Shown here in pieces: positions 10,542-21,544 of a stretch of 64,000 nucleotides of DNA (position 1 is its first letter; each line of letters starts with the position of its first letter). This stretch comes from Linum tenue (taxonomy: Eukaryota; Streptophyta; Magnoliopsida; Malpighiales; Linaceae). Position numbers and translations under genes: made by a program. The DNA lies in NCBI GenBank assembly GCA_946122785.1, contig CAMGYJ010000002.1:22294492-22358491 (forward strand). Direction: 5' to 3'. The notes under the pieces were generated by a model, which ran no database searches, was not told the DNA's origin, and saw nothing but the letters and a program-made list of their open reading frames with translations.

Positions 10542-11781
10542 GTATCCACCATGAGCGTCCAGCTAAAAGACGGTAAAGAAGCGCTTGTGGGGAGGCAACC
10601 CCACCACGGTTTGACTTTCTTTTTTATGTTTCCAGTCGGATTGCGATTTGGTTTGGTTTTGGTTTGTTTCCTTTGTTCTGGATGATGTCTATTGGGATGA
10701 CATCGGACCTAACATATTCTGGTTGAGCTCTTCTGTTCCCCTTGAGCTGTGCTGAGTTCCCGACTGGTCCATCTCCAGTCTCCTGCAGTCCATGCATACC
10801 GGTACCATCGTTCCCCTTTCCTTCCCTCTTCTCCATTGAGGACAATGTCGATCTTAAGTGTGGGGGGATGTTTATCTTTTGACTGCATTAGATCTGTTTG
10901 TGTGCTTGGAGCCTAGTCCACTGTCCAAATTTTGAAATTTGAGGGCTCCAAGTACGTGTTCCTTGCAATTACCTGCTCAGTATGCTTTGAATTAACAGTC
11001 TCTGTAGTGATTTGCAACCTAGGGAGGTAGTGTAGCGCTATGGAGGATGTTGATGCATTTAAGACGTCTCATTTCTTCTTCATATTGTGTTGGTTGATTG
11101 AGGGAATTAGTGATCTTAGGACCCTTGAATTGTGTGGTGTTGTGGACTCTCTGCCTGTCATGGACTCTTGTATCATGTTTTGAAAATAACAGGTGCTCAA
11201 AATGTGCTTTAAAATGACGTCTCCCGTGCGAATAGGGCGAAAGTGTGTAAGGGGAGACGGGAATCCGTTCCCAATTTCCACCTACTACCTCCAGCCCCCT
11301 TACAGGTCTTTCCCCCGCACGAGGCTCGAGACAACTGCTCCTGGCATGGCCGGTAAGAGCCGGGCTCCCGCAAAACCTTTGCTAGGTGGGAGCCCCCGTT
11401 TTCTGCAAAATCAGGTTGGAACCCTTGAGAGAAAAAAGAGAAAAACAGAAAAACAAGCAAAAAGAAGAAATAAAAGGGGTTCCAACCATCTCCAAAAAGA
11501 AAATCGAGCACCTTGAAAAATGTGAGTCCATGATCTTTTGTTTTTGAGAGTCTCCTCATCCACGACTCATTTGTCCTCTGTTCACTATTTGCCATGATGC
11601 TGACTCGAGACTAGTGCTCTCGCCGAAGAAGCTATGAGATGACTTGTGGGACGGTTGACCTCGTAAGTTGCTAAATGATCTAGGAAGTCCTCTACTTACG
11701 ATCGAGGTTGTTTGTTGCTACAGAGGTCTGGAGAGTTGCATTGGTTTGAGATAGGTTTGCTTGGGGACAAGCAAACGGTTA
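10542..11781 (+). other. 3' noncoding part of the nested Athila-type element
   Basis: No gene is visible. It holds the block GCGCTTGTGGGGAGGCAACC near 10580, the TTAAGTGTGGGGGGATG motif near 10855, and a stretch ending in TTGGGGACAAGCAAACGGTTA, all also found in reverse orientation at 42041-43260 and 46200-46260 of the intact relative. In that relative this region contains a third protein frame, which is missing here. Confidence 0.75.
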
Positions 11782-11786
11782 GGTAT
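11782..11786. repeat. Target site duplication GGTAT (right copy)
   Basis: Matches 5609-5613; copia sequence resumes immediately after it in the same reading frame. Confidence 0.85.
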
Positions 11787-13008
11787 ACAAGTCTGCCCCA
11801 ATAGATTGATTAAACCCAGCCTTATTAAGAAGATATCCCGAAACAAGATTCTTCCTTATCTTTGGAGTGTGCAACACATCCTTGAGCACCATCTTCTTCC
11901 CAGAGGTGAAGTTCAGCTCCACTTCACCAGAACCATCAACCATAGTGGTGTGAGTAGTCCCCAACAACACTTTCTTGTCAGCAGGTGCTTCTGTGTATGT
12001 TTTAAACATAGCACGATTTTTGCATACATGCTTCGATGCACCTGTATCCAGCTACCATCCTTCTGAGTCACCGGTGAGGTTAACTTCAGCGATCATTTCT
12101 GTGATCATGGCTATCAAATCCTCTTCTGTCAAGTTAACCCTGGCCACAGCGGCGAGGTTTTGCTTGTTCCTGCACTTTTTTGCTATATGACCCGGTTTTC
12201 CGCAGTTATAGCAGATAAACGGTGGGTCATTCTTAGAGGTTTGGGCCATGACCCTTTGGTTACCTCAAGAGGCACCATTCTGGTGGGGGAGGACCTGCTG
12301 GTTCTTACTCTTAAACCCTTTCTGGTTAGGTTTAAGAGCTCTAGGGGTGGGTCGTTTAGCAGTGACGACCATCACCTCTTCTTTCATATCCTGCTTGTGG
12401 GACTCTTCCTCAATCCTTAGGCGAGTAATCAAACTTTTCAGTGAAAATTCTTTGGTTTTATGTCTAAGCATATTCTTAAAATCTTTCCACGAAGGGGGGA
12501 ACTTATCAATAATGCAAGCAACTTGAAATTGATCGTCCAGAGGCATACCTTCAGAGACGATCTCATGATCTATTTTATGAAGTTTGTGGGACTGAACTTC
12601 GACAGACTTGTCATCCACCATCTGGTAGCGCAGGTAGCGGCTGACAGCATACTTCTTAGCTCCAGCCTCCTCCGTGTCGTACTTCTTTTGGAGCGCATCC
12701 CAGATCATCATTGCAGTGTTCTTGCTGTCCGCATTGTAGTCGTAGAGATCGTCTGCCAGGCCATTGAGGATGTAATTCTTGCATAGGAAGTCATGCTCCC
12801 TTTCCTTAGCAGAAGCAACCCTCTCCTCATCGGTCACTTCTTCCGGCAGCTCGACGGGCATGCTGGTGAGGCAGTGTGCCAACTTCTTGGTCGTCAGGTA
12901 GAACTCCATCTTTTGTCTCCAGCGACGGAAGTTGACTCCAACAAAGCGAAATGGTCGATTGATATCGACAGCACCAGATCCGGCCATGTTGTTCTGTTCA
13001 GTCGACAT
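11787..13008 (-). pseudogene. Copia gag and protease (proximal part)
   Basis: Starts at ATG 13006-13008 (MSTEQNNMAGSG). The capsid-like UBN2/gag domain includes FRFVGVNFRRWRQKMEFYL and WDALQKKYDTEE; the CCHC zinc knuckle is CYNCGKPGHIAKKC near 12190-12230; the protease active-site motif LDTGASKHVC follows near 12025-12055, then the start of the pre-integrase domain. In-frame nonsense codons at 12265-12267 (TGA) and at 12052-12054 (TAG, directly before the protease LDTGAS, probably from a Trp codon) disrupt it. It continues in frame at 5608 after the nested element. No frameshift was seen. Confidence 0.9.
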
Positions 13009-13017
13009 AGCAGCAAC

Positions 13018-13030
13018 CGAACGTCTTAAA
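13018..13030 (-). other. Putative primer site of the copia, self-complementary to its LTR
   Basis: On the minus (sense) strand the first bases after the LTR are ATTTTAAGACGTTCGG, not the TGGTATCAGAGC expected for tRNA-iMet priming. Thirteen bases, TTTAAGACGTTCG, are perfectly complementary to 13104-13116 inside the LTR (U5 side). Confidence 0.45.
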
Positions 13031-13032
13031 AT

Positions 13033-13751
13033 TGTTAGGAACGGAACAACAACAAGAAGTAGGTTACCGAATCTGGAGCTGAGTCGCGGACTAGGTCGCT
13101 CTCTTTAAGACGTTCGCGACACTGCCCTCGATGCGCACGGCAGACTATCAACCGGTCGTCTCCAGGATAAAACAACTCCTCTGTGTACTCGCGGTTTTGT
13201 GCGAAAACTGGAGCTCTCTGAACACTCTCTCTATTGTGTTTATGCTCGTTGTGGTGTCTTTAGAGGGGCTGGGGAGACGGCTATTTATAGGAGCCGAACC
13301 CCTAGGAATATACCCTCTTGCTTGGGGAATAAGTCGGATTAATTAAGGAAGATAATTACTTCCTTAATTAAAACCGTCGGTTAAGATGAATCATGCGGGA
13401 TTATCCTTAGAATATTCCTTTTTAATCGATTATCCTTAGAATATTCCTTAGAATAACCGATTAATAATTAATTTCGTTCGGAATTTCTCCAAAAAATATG
13501 TATATAGTCTCAAGTGAACCAACCAACCAACCGACCGGTCGGTCGGACGGATGGACGGCGCGCGTGTATGTGGTGGTCCGTTAGATCCTCTCTCTCCCAC
13601 AAAAGTGGGTCACCCCGTCACCCCAAGGGGCATGCCCTTAGAAGAGAGGCTCCTATCTTTATACACATTTCACCAAGTAAAACTACCAATGTGGTAGTTT
13701 TTCCACTTGAGACTCTATAGCTTTCAAAGCTATTCATACACATTTCCAACA
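13033..13751 (-). repeat. 5' LTR of the copia element
   Basis: 719 bp bounded by TGTTAGG...TTCCAACA on the plus strand, i.e. TGTTGGAAATG...CCTAACA in the sense direction. A TATA box lies on the sense strand near 13281-13291. The end at 13033 is inferred from the TG/CA rule and the position of the gag start, because the second LTR is not in the window. Confidence 0.75.
13281..13291 (-). promoter_or_regulatory. TATA box of the copia LTR
   Basis: Sense strand CCTATAAATAG, the best TATA match in the LTR. It predicts transcription starting near 13250-13260, about 140 nt upstream of the self-complementary 13-mer. Confidence 0.55.
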
Positions 13752-14488
13752 ATTGTGCTCTTCAAAATGATATCCACTTTGATATCTTTATCGAACAAAA
13801 AAAATTGAGCCATTTTTTACTAGTCTATATACCATATGGTATTGATTGGTGTTGAAATAAGACCATGGTGGTATGAACAAACCAAGACTGTAGGATGGTT
13901 GAATACATGATAGTAGAAATATATTAACTGTCATTTACGACTTTTAACATTGTGTACCATAAGATACCACCTCATACCAGGGTGGTATTGTGTGGCATTT
14001 TTTATTCCTGTAATTTGCTGACCCAGAAATTTGTAGATCCAATAGATCATGATGAACTCGTCCCTTCTGTGCAAACGTTTTCAAAAACGAATTATAAACG
14101 AAGAAAGTACCATATGGTATGCAGTTGGTACGGAGATGCCAGAACTTTTTGTTCTAAAAAAATATTGAAAATTGATCTCATTTTGTAGAGCACGATGAAC
14201 TCGTTCCACCTGTGCAAAAAAAAATTAAAATCCAAATTAAAACAAAAAGGATATGAGCCGATTAAGAAAGCTAAGCAAAATAAAAATGGTCTTTAATTCT
14301 CCTTCTTTAGATCTGGATTTTCTAAATGAAGGGTCCAGATTTGATTATTGATGGATGCATAACCCATGGTTATGCACCCCATCTTGAGCCCTCTTTTGGT
14401 ATTGGATTTCCTTTTGTGATATAAATGGAAAACAAACATCTCTAATCCTAACCAACCGCCACCTTCCCTCATCCCACTCTAGTTATCC
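13752..14488. other. AT-rich non-coding interval
   Basis: No coding potential is seen. Two diverged copies of a short sequence (TGATGAACTCGTCCCTTCTG near 14050 and GATGAACTCGTTCCACCTG near 14195) suggest local duplication or repeat relics. The copia target duplication probably begins at 13752 (ATTGT). Confidence 0.4.
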
Positions 14489-14980
14489 CTTTTTTTTTAA
14501 CAATAGGACTCTGCAATAACTGAGAGTCATCAACAAATTACAGAAGAGGAGGAATAACATTAAGGATAGTAAACCAATCTGATGGGAGCTGGTGGCGGGC
14601 ACACGAACGAGCTACCCAGTTGGATTTCACATTGCTTGCGCGTCAAACAAAGGAAACTCTAATCTCAGGGAAGCGGTCTCGAATAATGACAACAACATTG
14701 AGGCGTGCTGCCACAGACCAAGACCATCCTTTCCTCGTGCCTTTGGTAGCATCAACCAGCACCTTACAGTCAGACCGGATCATGCATGGGTTGTTCAGAC
14801 CCGACACAAGCAGGCATCCTTCATGTAATGCTTTTGCTTCAGCTTCCAAAGCTGACTTGCAAAGTAGGGAGTCCGCCTTCAAGTCACACACCTCTTCATG
14901 GTTGTTAGATTAGATTACGCCAAATGCCGACTATTGGGAATCGTGAAATAATGATCCATCACTGTGAATCTCAAACATGA
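14489..14980 (-). pseudogene. LINE 3' fragment: RNase H domain and poly-A tail
   Basis: Minus-strand frame near 14643-14900 contains SALEAEAKALHEGCLLVSG and MIRSDCKVLVDATKG, characteristic of the RNase H-like domain (RVT_3) at the end of plant L1-type LINE ORF2. Upstream on the same strand, FEIHSDGSLF gives the conserved DGS motif. The T-run at 14489-14498 is the poly-A tail on the minus strand. Several stops show it is dead. The rest of the copy lies beyond the MULE, at 22129-22900. Confidence 0.7.
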
Positions 14981-14989
14981 TATTACTTG
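14981..14989. repeat. MULE target site duplication TATTACTTG (left)
   Basis: TATTACTTG recurs at 22120-22128; 9 bp is the Mutator-superfamily duplication length. Confidence 0.92.
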
Positions 14990-15100
14990 GAAAGAATTCC
15001 CAGAATATAGTAAAAATTAAACATAATTCCCAAAATACATAAGATTTATAAAATTTTCCCAAACTACCCAAGTTTCAAAGGGTTCGAGTCCCATAAACTC
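14990..15100 (+). repeat. MULE left terminal inverted repeat
   Basis: Pairs with about 22010-22119 in reverse complement with scattered mismatches; shared words include AGTAAAAATTAAA, TTCCCAAACTAC and TAAACTC. Confidence 0.85.
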
Positions 15101-15650
15101 AAACAACAAGCAAGTTCGATGATGAAGAACTCGAACTAGAACCACTTCGAGTTCCTAAAACTCGATCAACAATAGTTTGATTTTGGATAAATCGATCAAG
15201 GTAGATCGATGACAAAGGACTCGATTATAGTAGATCGACTTTGGACAACTCGATCCAGTAAGATCGATGCCAAAAACCTCAATCTAGTAGAACGACTTTA
15301 GAAGCCTCGATCCATATCTGCACAAGATCGATGCCTTAAAACTCGAACAATATAAATCGATTCCTATGGCCTCGAACCACTGGTCAACCGACATGCTTCA
15401 GGATAGGGTTGCAGGGATAAGATTCTTTGTTGTCATAGATCGAGTTCTAGGGACTCGAACTAGTGTAGTTCGATTACACTAAACTCGAACCACTGCTCAA
15501 TCATTCTTTCCAGTCGCTTTCGGTCCGACATGCTCCAGAATAGGGTGCATGGTAAAATTATTGGTTGCCCTTGATCGAGTTTAATGGACTCGAACTACTG
15601 TAGTTTGAGTTTTTTAAACTCGAACCACTGCATCAGTTTACGAGGATAAA
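15100..15650. repeat. MULE left subterminal TCGA-rich region
   Basis: About 550 bp with a TCGA-containing word (ATCGAT, ACTCGAAC, TCGATC) roughly every 20-30 bp, including the pattern GATCGAGTT...ACTCGAACTACTG twice (near 15440-15490 and 15570-15630). No gene is seen. Confidence 0.6.
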
Positions 15651-16052
15651 AAGCCATCACTTAGCAGATTCTAGCAGCTCTTTTACTTTCTATCTTCTTT
15701 CTTCCAAACACAAATTACAGCAGCTGGAGCACCATAGCTGAGCAAAGAAGAAATTTTTTGGAGGTAAGTTCTGCTTACGTTGTTTGAATGAGCATATTAG
15801 AATTTTGGATTAATTTAGTATTGTTTGTACTGTATGTAACGAGTTGCTTCTATAAACTGCAGAAATTGGTAGAAAATTTCGAAAATTCGACTTATTGATC
15901 GGTGGAATGGTCGAATTACACATTTTCATGATAGTATTGACTACGAAGATGGTGAATCAAGTACTGTCCGGATTGAGAGCATATTTATTTGGCAAGAACT
16001 CAGTCATATTTATGCGGAACGATGTTGCATAGGAGGGCGAAGAGTATCCAAG

Positions 16053-18487
16053 ATGACTTACCGTATGCCGGTTTACAAGGATTATGCACTTGTATATGAA
16101 GGATCAGTTTTGTCTGACGATGATGACATTAATATGATGGTGAGATTTATTACACAGAACAGATTTCCAACTGCTGAGGTGTATGTCGAGACAGAACTTG
16201 TTGGCCAATATGGTGGCGGCGGTTATACCGAACAAGGTGAAGGATCGGGAGGGTTTTCCGGTTCAGGAGATTTCAGAGTTCTGCATGATGCACCATGGCC
16301 AACATACAAGGATCGAACTGCAATTGGTCCATTGGTGGAACATGACGGGCAGGAGTGGCCAGTATGGGGTGAAGAATGGGATTACATAAGGGCACCCAGA
16401 CAATCACCCAAACAAGCATCTACACCAGCATTTGGCATCAAGAATGATCCGTATGTGGATAAACCAAGTCCGTCGTACACTAGCGAGGCAAGCGACGTGG
16501 AAGATGAAGAGTTAGAATCAATGAGTAGTTTAGATGGTGAAGATCTGGAAGTTGATGAGGGGGGATTTGAGCCCCCCACACCTCACTACACGATGGTGCC
16601 ACAACATCCTCTCTATGCTCACAACGATGATCCTGACCTCCCTCCTATACCTATATGGACTCCTGATTCTGGATTCGTGGTTGGCCAAACATTTGGAGGA
16701 AAGCCTCAGGTGGTCGATGCATTGAAAGAAACTGCTATGCGAAGAAGCTTTCAATATCGTGTCATCACTTCTAACACTAAACAAATTCATGTTCGTTGCG
16801 AGAACCATGGCGGCGGATGCATGTGGCATGTTCGGGCGGCATATGTTAAAAGAAATGGGGCTTGGCTCATTCGTAAGACAGACAACAACAACACTTGTAG
16901 GTCGTCACTGATTTCTCTAGATCACCGACGATTGAGTGCAAAGAAGGTTGCAAAAACAATCAAACATCTGATTGAGGCACAACCTGGGATCACCGTGAAG
17001 AGTGTCATCGCTGAAGTGAAGAATCGACATGGCTATACCATCAGTTACAAGAAAGCATGGCATGGGAAGCAAAAAGCTATGGCAGAGGTGTATGGAGATT
17101 CGGAAGAGTCATTTTCTAACATGCCTCGTTTGATTCTTGCAATGGTGGACAAGAATCTTGGGTATGTTTTTGTGCCTAGTTACGAAGATTTCTATGGGGG
17201 TGCTAAACGCGTGTTTAAGCGACTATTTTGGGCATTCAAACCATGCATTGATGGTTTCACCCATTGTCTGCCAATAATCCAAGTTGATGGCACCTTTCTG
17301 ACCGGCAAATACAAGGGCACTCTACTCGTTGCCACTAGTGTTGATGGCAGTATGCAACTTTTCCCGCTTGCTTTTGCTATAGTCGAATCGGAGAACAACT
17401 TAAGTTGGGCATGGTTTTTTCCCCAACTATACACTCGTGTCACTCAACGGAAGGACATTGCCATACTTTCTGATCGACACCATGGAATTGCACATGCTTT
17501 CTACGACCTGCCCGAGGAGCTAGGGTGGAAGTGGCGCTGGTGCATACGACATTTCAAAAGCAATTACGGGAAGCACTTTGGTAGAACTTATGGACAACGT
17601 GCAGTTTGGCACGCTGGTAAGAACAAATAAGATGTTGTGATTAACTCAATTGGTTGAATGCGTATACTCCTTTACTAACCTTATTTTGCTTTATTGTAGC
17701 TATTGCTTTTCATACTCAAAAGTTTGTAGACAAAATGAAGAGCATAAGGGAGGTCCACTCTGAAGGTGCAGATTGGCTAGAAACTCATCCTTTTGAGAGG
17801 TGGACGTTACATCAAGACGAAGGGTATAAGTATGGAATAACAACAACGAACATGGGTGAGTGCCTCAATGGTTTGTATGTTGGTCTTCGTGCAATGCCTA
17901 TCTCATCTATAGTCTTGCATACCTTCTTTCGTACCATGACATGGTTCGTTGAACGCTACCAAGCAGCATATCAGATGCTGAATGCTGGAATCTACATCCC
18001 AAAGAAGATTACGGATGACATGAAACCATGGTCGGAAAGGGAAAAATGGCATAAGGTGACTTTATCTAGTCGAAGAGATTCCCGCTTCGCAGTAGTAACA
18101 GGAAGTGGACCAGATAGTTCAAAGGGTGGTAATGCTCAAACAGTTATACTGGATGCAAGGAATGTAATAGGAGAGTGTACTTGTGGGAAGTTTCAAGGGA
18201 GACACATGCCTTGCTCTCATGCATATGCAGCTGCGAGAAGCGTTAATTTGGACCCTTTGATATTTGTTAGTCCATACTACAAGACTCCATACGTGGTCAG
18301 AGTTTGGGAAGGGTCGTTCTTTCCCTTAGCTCATGAAGCATATTGGCCCCAGTATGATGGACCTGTAGTGTACCCTCCCGAGCACATGAAGCGTACCAAA
18401 GGTCGACCTAGAGTTAACCGAATTGCAAATGAAATGGATAGATCAAGGACACAGCGATGCCGCCCGAAGAAGTGCTCTGCATGTTGA
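16053..18487 (+). CDS. MuDR-type MULE transposase, two exons, premature stop in the C-terminal zinc knuckle
   Basis: Exon 1 is 16053-17616, the intron 17617-17699 (GTAAG...TTGTAG), exon 2 17700-18484 plus stop, giving about 783 residues from the first ATG. The open frame runs about 55 codons further upstream (WNGRITHFHD...) without an ATG and matches the usual N-terminus of the family, so the true start is probably in an upstream exon or is lost. Domains: MuDR N-terminal region (1-60), acidic linker, MuDR DNA-binding domain (about 220-330, CENHGGGCMWHVRA), MULE catalytic core with QVDGTFLTGKYKG (about 410), ILSDRHHGI (about 475) and CIRHFKSN, then a SWIM finger CTCGKFQGRHMPCSHA in exon 2. A TGA at 18485-18487 falls inside a CX2CX4HX4C knuckle; downstream codons still encode VEGHDRRQCPG. 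Catalytic parts look intact. Confidence 0.9.
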
Positions 18488-18866
18488 GTTGAAGGGCATG
18501 ATAGGCGCCAGTGTCCAGGGCCATCGACTGACAATTGAAAGTTTATGTTGTAATTTGAATTTTATGTTGTGATTTAAGAACTTTATGTTGTAATTTGAAT
18601 TTTATGTTGTGATTCAAGAACTTTATGTTATAATTTGAATTTTATGTTGTAATATGAATTTTATGTTGTGAAATAGAACAACTTAACAACTCTAGAGAAA
18701 TAGAACAACTTAACAACGTCATTAGAAATAGAACACCTTAACAACGTCATTAGAAATAAAACACCTTAACAACTCTAAAAACAGAACAACTTAACAACGT
18801 CATTAGAAATAGAGCAACTTAACAACTCTAAAGAAATAGAACAACTTAACAACTCTAAAGAACACC
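18488..18866. repeat. Two short tandem repeats between the convergent MULE genes
   Basis: 18540-18670 is built from TTTATGTTGTAATTTGAA-type units (about 20 bp, paired as about 42-bp higher units). 18675-18865 is built from AGAAATAGAACAACTTAAC-type units of about 27-29 bp alternating with AACGTCATT or AACTCTAA. No gene; probably the 3' untranslated regions. Confidence 0.7.
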
Positions 18867-21367
18867 TCACTCTTGTGCACCACGTCCGCGTCCCTCTCTT
18901 CGACGTCTATTCCTTGAACGAACTCCATATCCAATTCCAATATTTCGTGGCAATGGAGGTGGGGTTGCAGTGGCTGGAGGACCATAATAAACATTTGTCA
19001 TCGGAGGCTGGAAGCTTTACTGCGGGGTTTGGAATTGAGGACCATATGATGAAGCATAGTTGGCTCCTCCTCCCCCTCCTTGAGCAGGACCTGATGATCC
19101 CTCTCCGAATTCCCTTCTGACGGGAGGGAATCCATACTCGTATGGGTCAGGAAGTGCCACATCTTCTCGTACTTGCACATGGACTATAACTGGCTCTTGC
19201 CGACGTTTACTCCTCCTTGGTGGTGATGGCGGGAGGGATTCAACTTCAATGGCGTGGGAGGAATGACGTGGCGGTGCAGGTGTAGGAGGATATGCAATGA
19301 CATCCCTTCGGATTTCCCGCGAACATGACAAGAGATTCTTGAAGAGCTTCTTCAAGAATGAAATTTTCTCAGGTGACACATTTTGTTCTGGTTCACTCTC
19401 CAACGTCATTGATGCAAGTTCCAACCCATCAACCTAAATAATAAACATGTTAGTCAAACACTCTTTGTGTAGCTAAAATGATTATAGTAAATAGATATTG
19501 TGCTTACCAACGAACCGATCACGGCGCCACGTTTGGTTAACCATCTTTTTGTGAACTTGCGGTACCAAACCATGTATTCATCTTGGTACCCCATTGGCCT
19601 CGTCATTGGGATCCCATCAATTGCATATGTCTGACGAGACTCCCACATTTCAATCCATCTATGGTGCTTGGTTGGCCAATCACTGATTGTACCCCGCAAA
19701 TCCTTGCTGTACTTGTGGAGTGACTTATGTACGTCCGGTGGTGGGAGAGGAATCGGTTGCACCCAATTATATTGTCGGACATATCTATCCGGGAGGTGCC
19801 ACTCGACAATGTTGTGGCAAATCACAGGCAACTTGCATAACCAGAGTCGACGATCCTCAGGGTATCGCAACTCGTACAAATCCTTTGCTCCGTTCGGAAA
19901 TGGATCCCACTCCACCTAAGTTTCAACACAACATATAAATTAAAATCGAAGCAAATAATTTCAACAAATAAATTAGGATTCATAATTATAGAAATAAATC
20001 ATGGGCTAAGAAAAATAATTTCAACAAATAAAATAAAATTAGTAATCATAAAAATAAATCATGGGCTAAGACAAATAATTGCAACAAATAAAATAGAATT
20101 CGTAATCATAAAAATAAATCATAGGCTAAGACTAAGACAAATAATTTCAACAAATAAATTAGCATTCATAATCATAAAAATAAATCATGGGCTAAAACAA
20201 ATAATTTCAACAAATAAAATAGGATTCATAATCATAAAAATAAATCATGGGCTAAGACAAATAATTTCAACAAATAAATTAGCATTCATAATCATAAGCT
20301 AGAATGTTACCTCGTTGAATTCTATACCGTCAAGATGTTGGCGGTACCCGTCTAGAGAGGTGAGTCTCATGATAGCTCCAATCCATCTAGCACCATAAGC
20401 CCATTGTCGTAGTGGCTCATCGAGACCCCAACTGTTGACAGGGCAGATCGGAGCGAAAGTAGGAAGGTGCTCCCAAACTCATAGTTGGAGGATGAACATG
20501 GGACCACCCGCTTGCTTTGTTTTCGGATCCGTACACTTGCACAACTCCGAATATATCATCGCCAAACAAGCAGATTCCCAACTTTTTCTCCCAATCTCGT
20601 CCCAATCTTCCAAAAGAACTCGAAGCCACATACAGATACAATGCATATTTCCACCAGACTTGTTCGGAAACAAAAATCCTCCAACCAAACAAATCAGGTA
20701 GATGCGAGCATACCTCTCTATCTGATCATCCGTGGCATCCTCCGGTAATTCTCCAACGGTCCTCATTAGCCAAGGTATCAATAACATAGAATTGTGTAGA
20801 GCTGGTACACGACGACCTTCTGCTGCTTCCTCGGGGATGTTGATACCTAAACGCTCGCTTATAAATTGGCCCCAACCATTCAATGGTTTTTGTGAACTTT
20901 CTATTATTGCATCACCATCGATTGGAAGCTCTGTCAGCATGGCTACGTCCTTCAAGGTAATCGTCATCTCTCCCTCTAGAAGGTGGAATGTGTGCGTTTC
21001 TTTTCTCCATCTTTCCACCATTACCGTAAGAAGGTTGTTGTCCATCTCTATCCCCACAAACTTTCGCACCCTCAACAATCACGCTCTTTCAATGAAGGGC
21101 TCGATACGATCATCCCATTTAGGCAAGCGAGATAGCGACCGATGGGTGATTACGTCAAGTTGTTCCTGTAGAAAAAAACATTAATTATTGTACAAAAAAA
21201 AAAAAAATTAGAAGAATACTATCACATTTCAAAAAGAAAAGTACATGAGGAAGTGCTTACCGGATCTGCCGCCCAAACACTTTCAGACCGATGGTAAGGT
21301 TGCTCATCCAATAAATCGGTTTCTCGCCTTGAATGTATAATCTAGGATCGTAAATACTCGGATCCAT
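18867..21367 (-). pseudogene. Plant mobile domain (PMD, MAIN-like) gene carried by the MULE
   Basis: Four exons with consensus junctions: 21261-21367, 20311-21165, 19508-19915 and 18867-19433. The product contains the aminotransferase-like plant mobile domain: TVMVERWRKETHTFHLLEGE, ITLKDVAMLTELPIDG, GFLFPNKSGGNMHC, NSWGLDEPLRQWAYGARW and WHLPDRYVRQ; the last exon is Pro-rich and ends in an Arg/Gly tail (GYGVRSRNRRRREGRGRG). MAIN/MAIL and PP7-like proteins carry this domain in plants, and it is known to travel in MULE and Ty3 elements. Disruptions: a frameshift in exon 1 between the ATG (21365-21367) and the LLDEQPYHRSE segment, TGA at 21079-21081 and 20479-20481 (the second where Trp is expected), and TAA at 19017-19019. 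It is convergent with the transposase. Its role in transposition is unknown. Confidence 0.85.
19921..20300. repeat. Tandem repeat in a PMD intron
   Basis: About six copies of a 60-68-bp AT-rich unit with the core ATAAATCATGGGCTAAGAC preceded by CATAATCATAAAA and followed by AAATAATTTCAACAAATAAA. It fills nearly all of the intron between PMD exons 2 and 3. Confidence 0.8.
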
Positions 21368-21544
21368 CTCGGCAATTTTGAGTGATAGAAGTACCAAACT
21401 AAAGAAAAAAATATGATGCGGAAGATCGGGCTTAGCCGCAACCACAAAGCATATTTTTTTCTTCAAGAGTGGTGGGAGGAAGAGAGGAAGAAGAATGGAT
21501 TGGTGTGAGATTTGGTGGAATGGAAGGGGGTATTTATAGGTGCA

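Larger units (their letters stand above)
5614..11781 (+). mobile_element. Non-autonomous Athila-type element with one LTR, nested in copia
   Basis: Plus-strand element with LTR (5614-7071), tRNA-Asp primer site (7078-7095), gag fused to remnants of protease, then about 1.2 kb of noncoding 3' region closely matching the 3' end of the element at 40677-53359. Reverse transcriptase, RNase H, integrase and the third Athila frame are absent. It ends at ...CAAACGGTTA, about 14 bases short of where the intact relative has its polypurine tract AGTGTGGGGGAG and 3' LTR. A GGTAT target duplication nevertheless flanks both ends. An hAT MITE (7314-7872) interrupts gag. Size and content fit a gag-only class of non-autonomous Ty3 elements that depend on enzymes from a relative. 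Confidence 0.88.
2424..13751 (-). mobile_element. Ty1/copia retrotransposon, split by a nested Athila-type element
   Basis: Minus-strand copia element in two blocks: 11787-13751 (5' LTR, gag, protease) and 2424-5608 (rest of pre-integrase region, integrase, RT, RNase H, 3' noncoding part). The blocks join in frame across the insertion at 5614-11781, and the 5-bp GGTAT at 5609-5613 and 11782-11786 is the target duplication of the insertion. The 5' LTR candidate is 13033-13751. The left end stops at a polypurine tract (CAAGTGGGGG on the minus strand, 2424-2433) exactly where another element begins, so the 3' LTR is missing or lies outside the window. At least five in-frame nonsense codons mark it as inactive. 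Confidence 0.9.
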
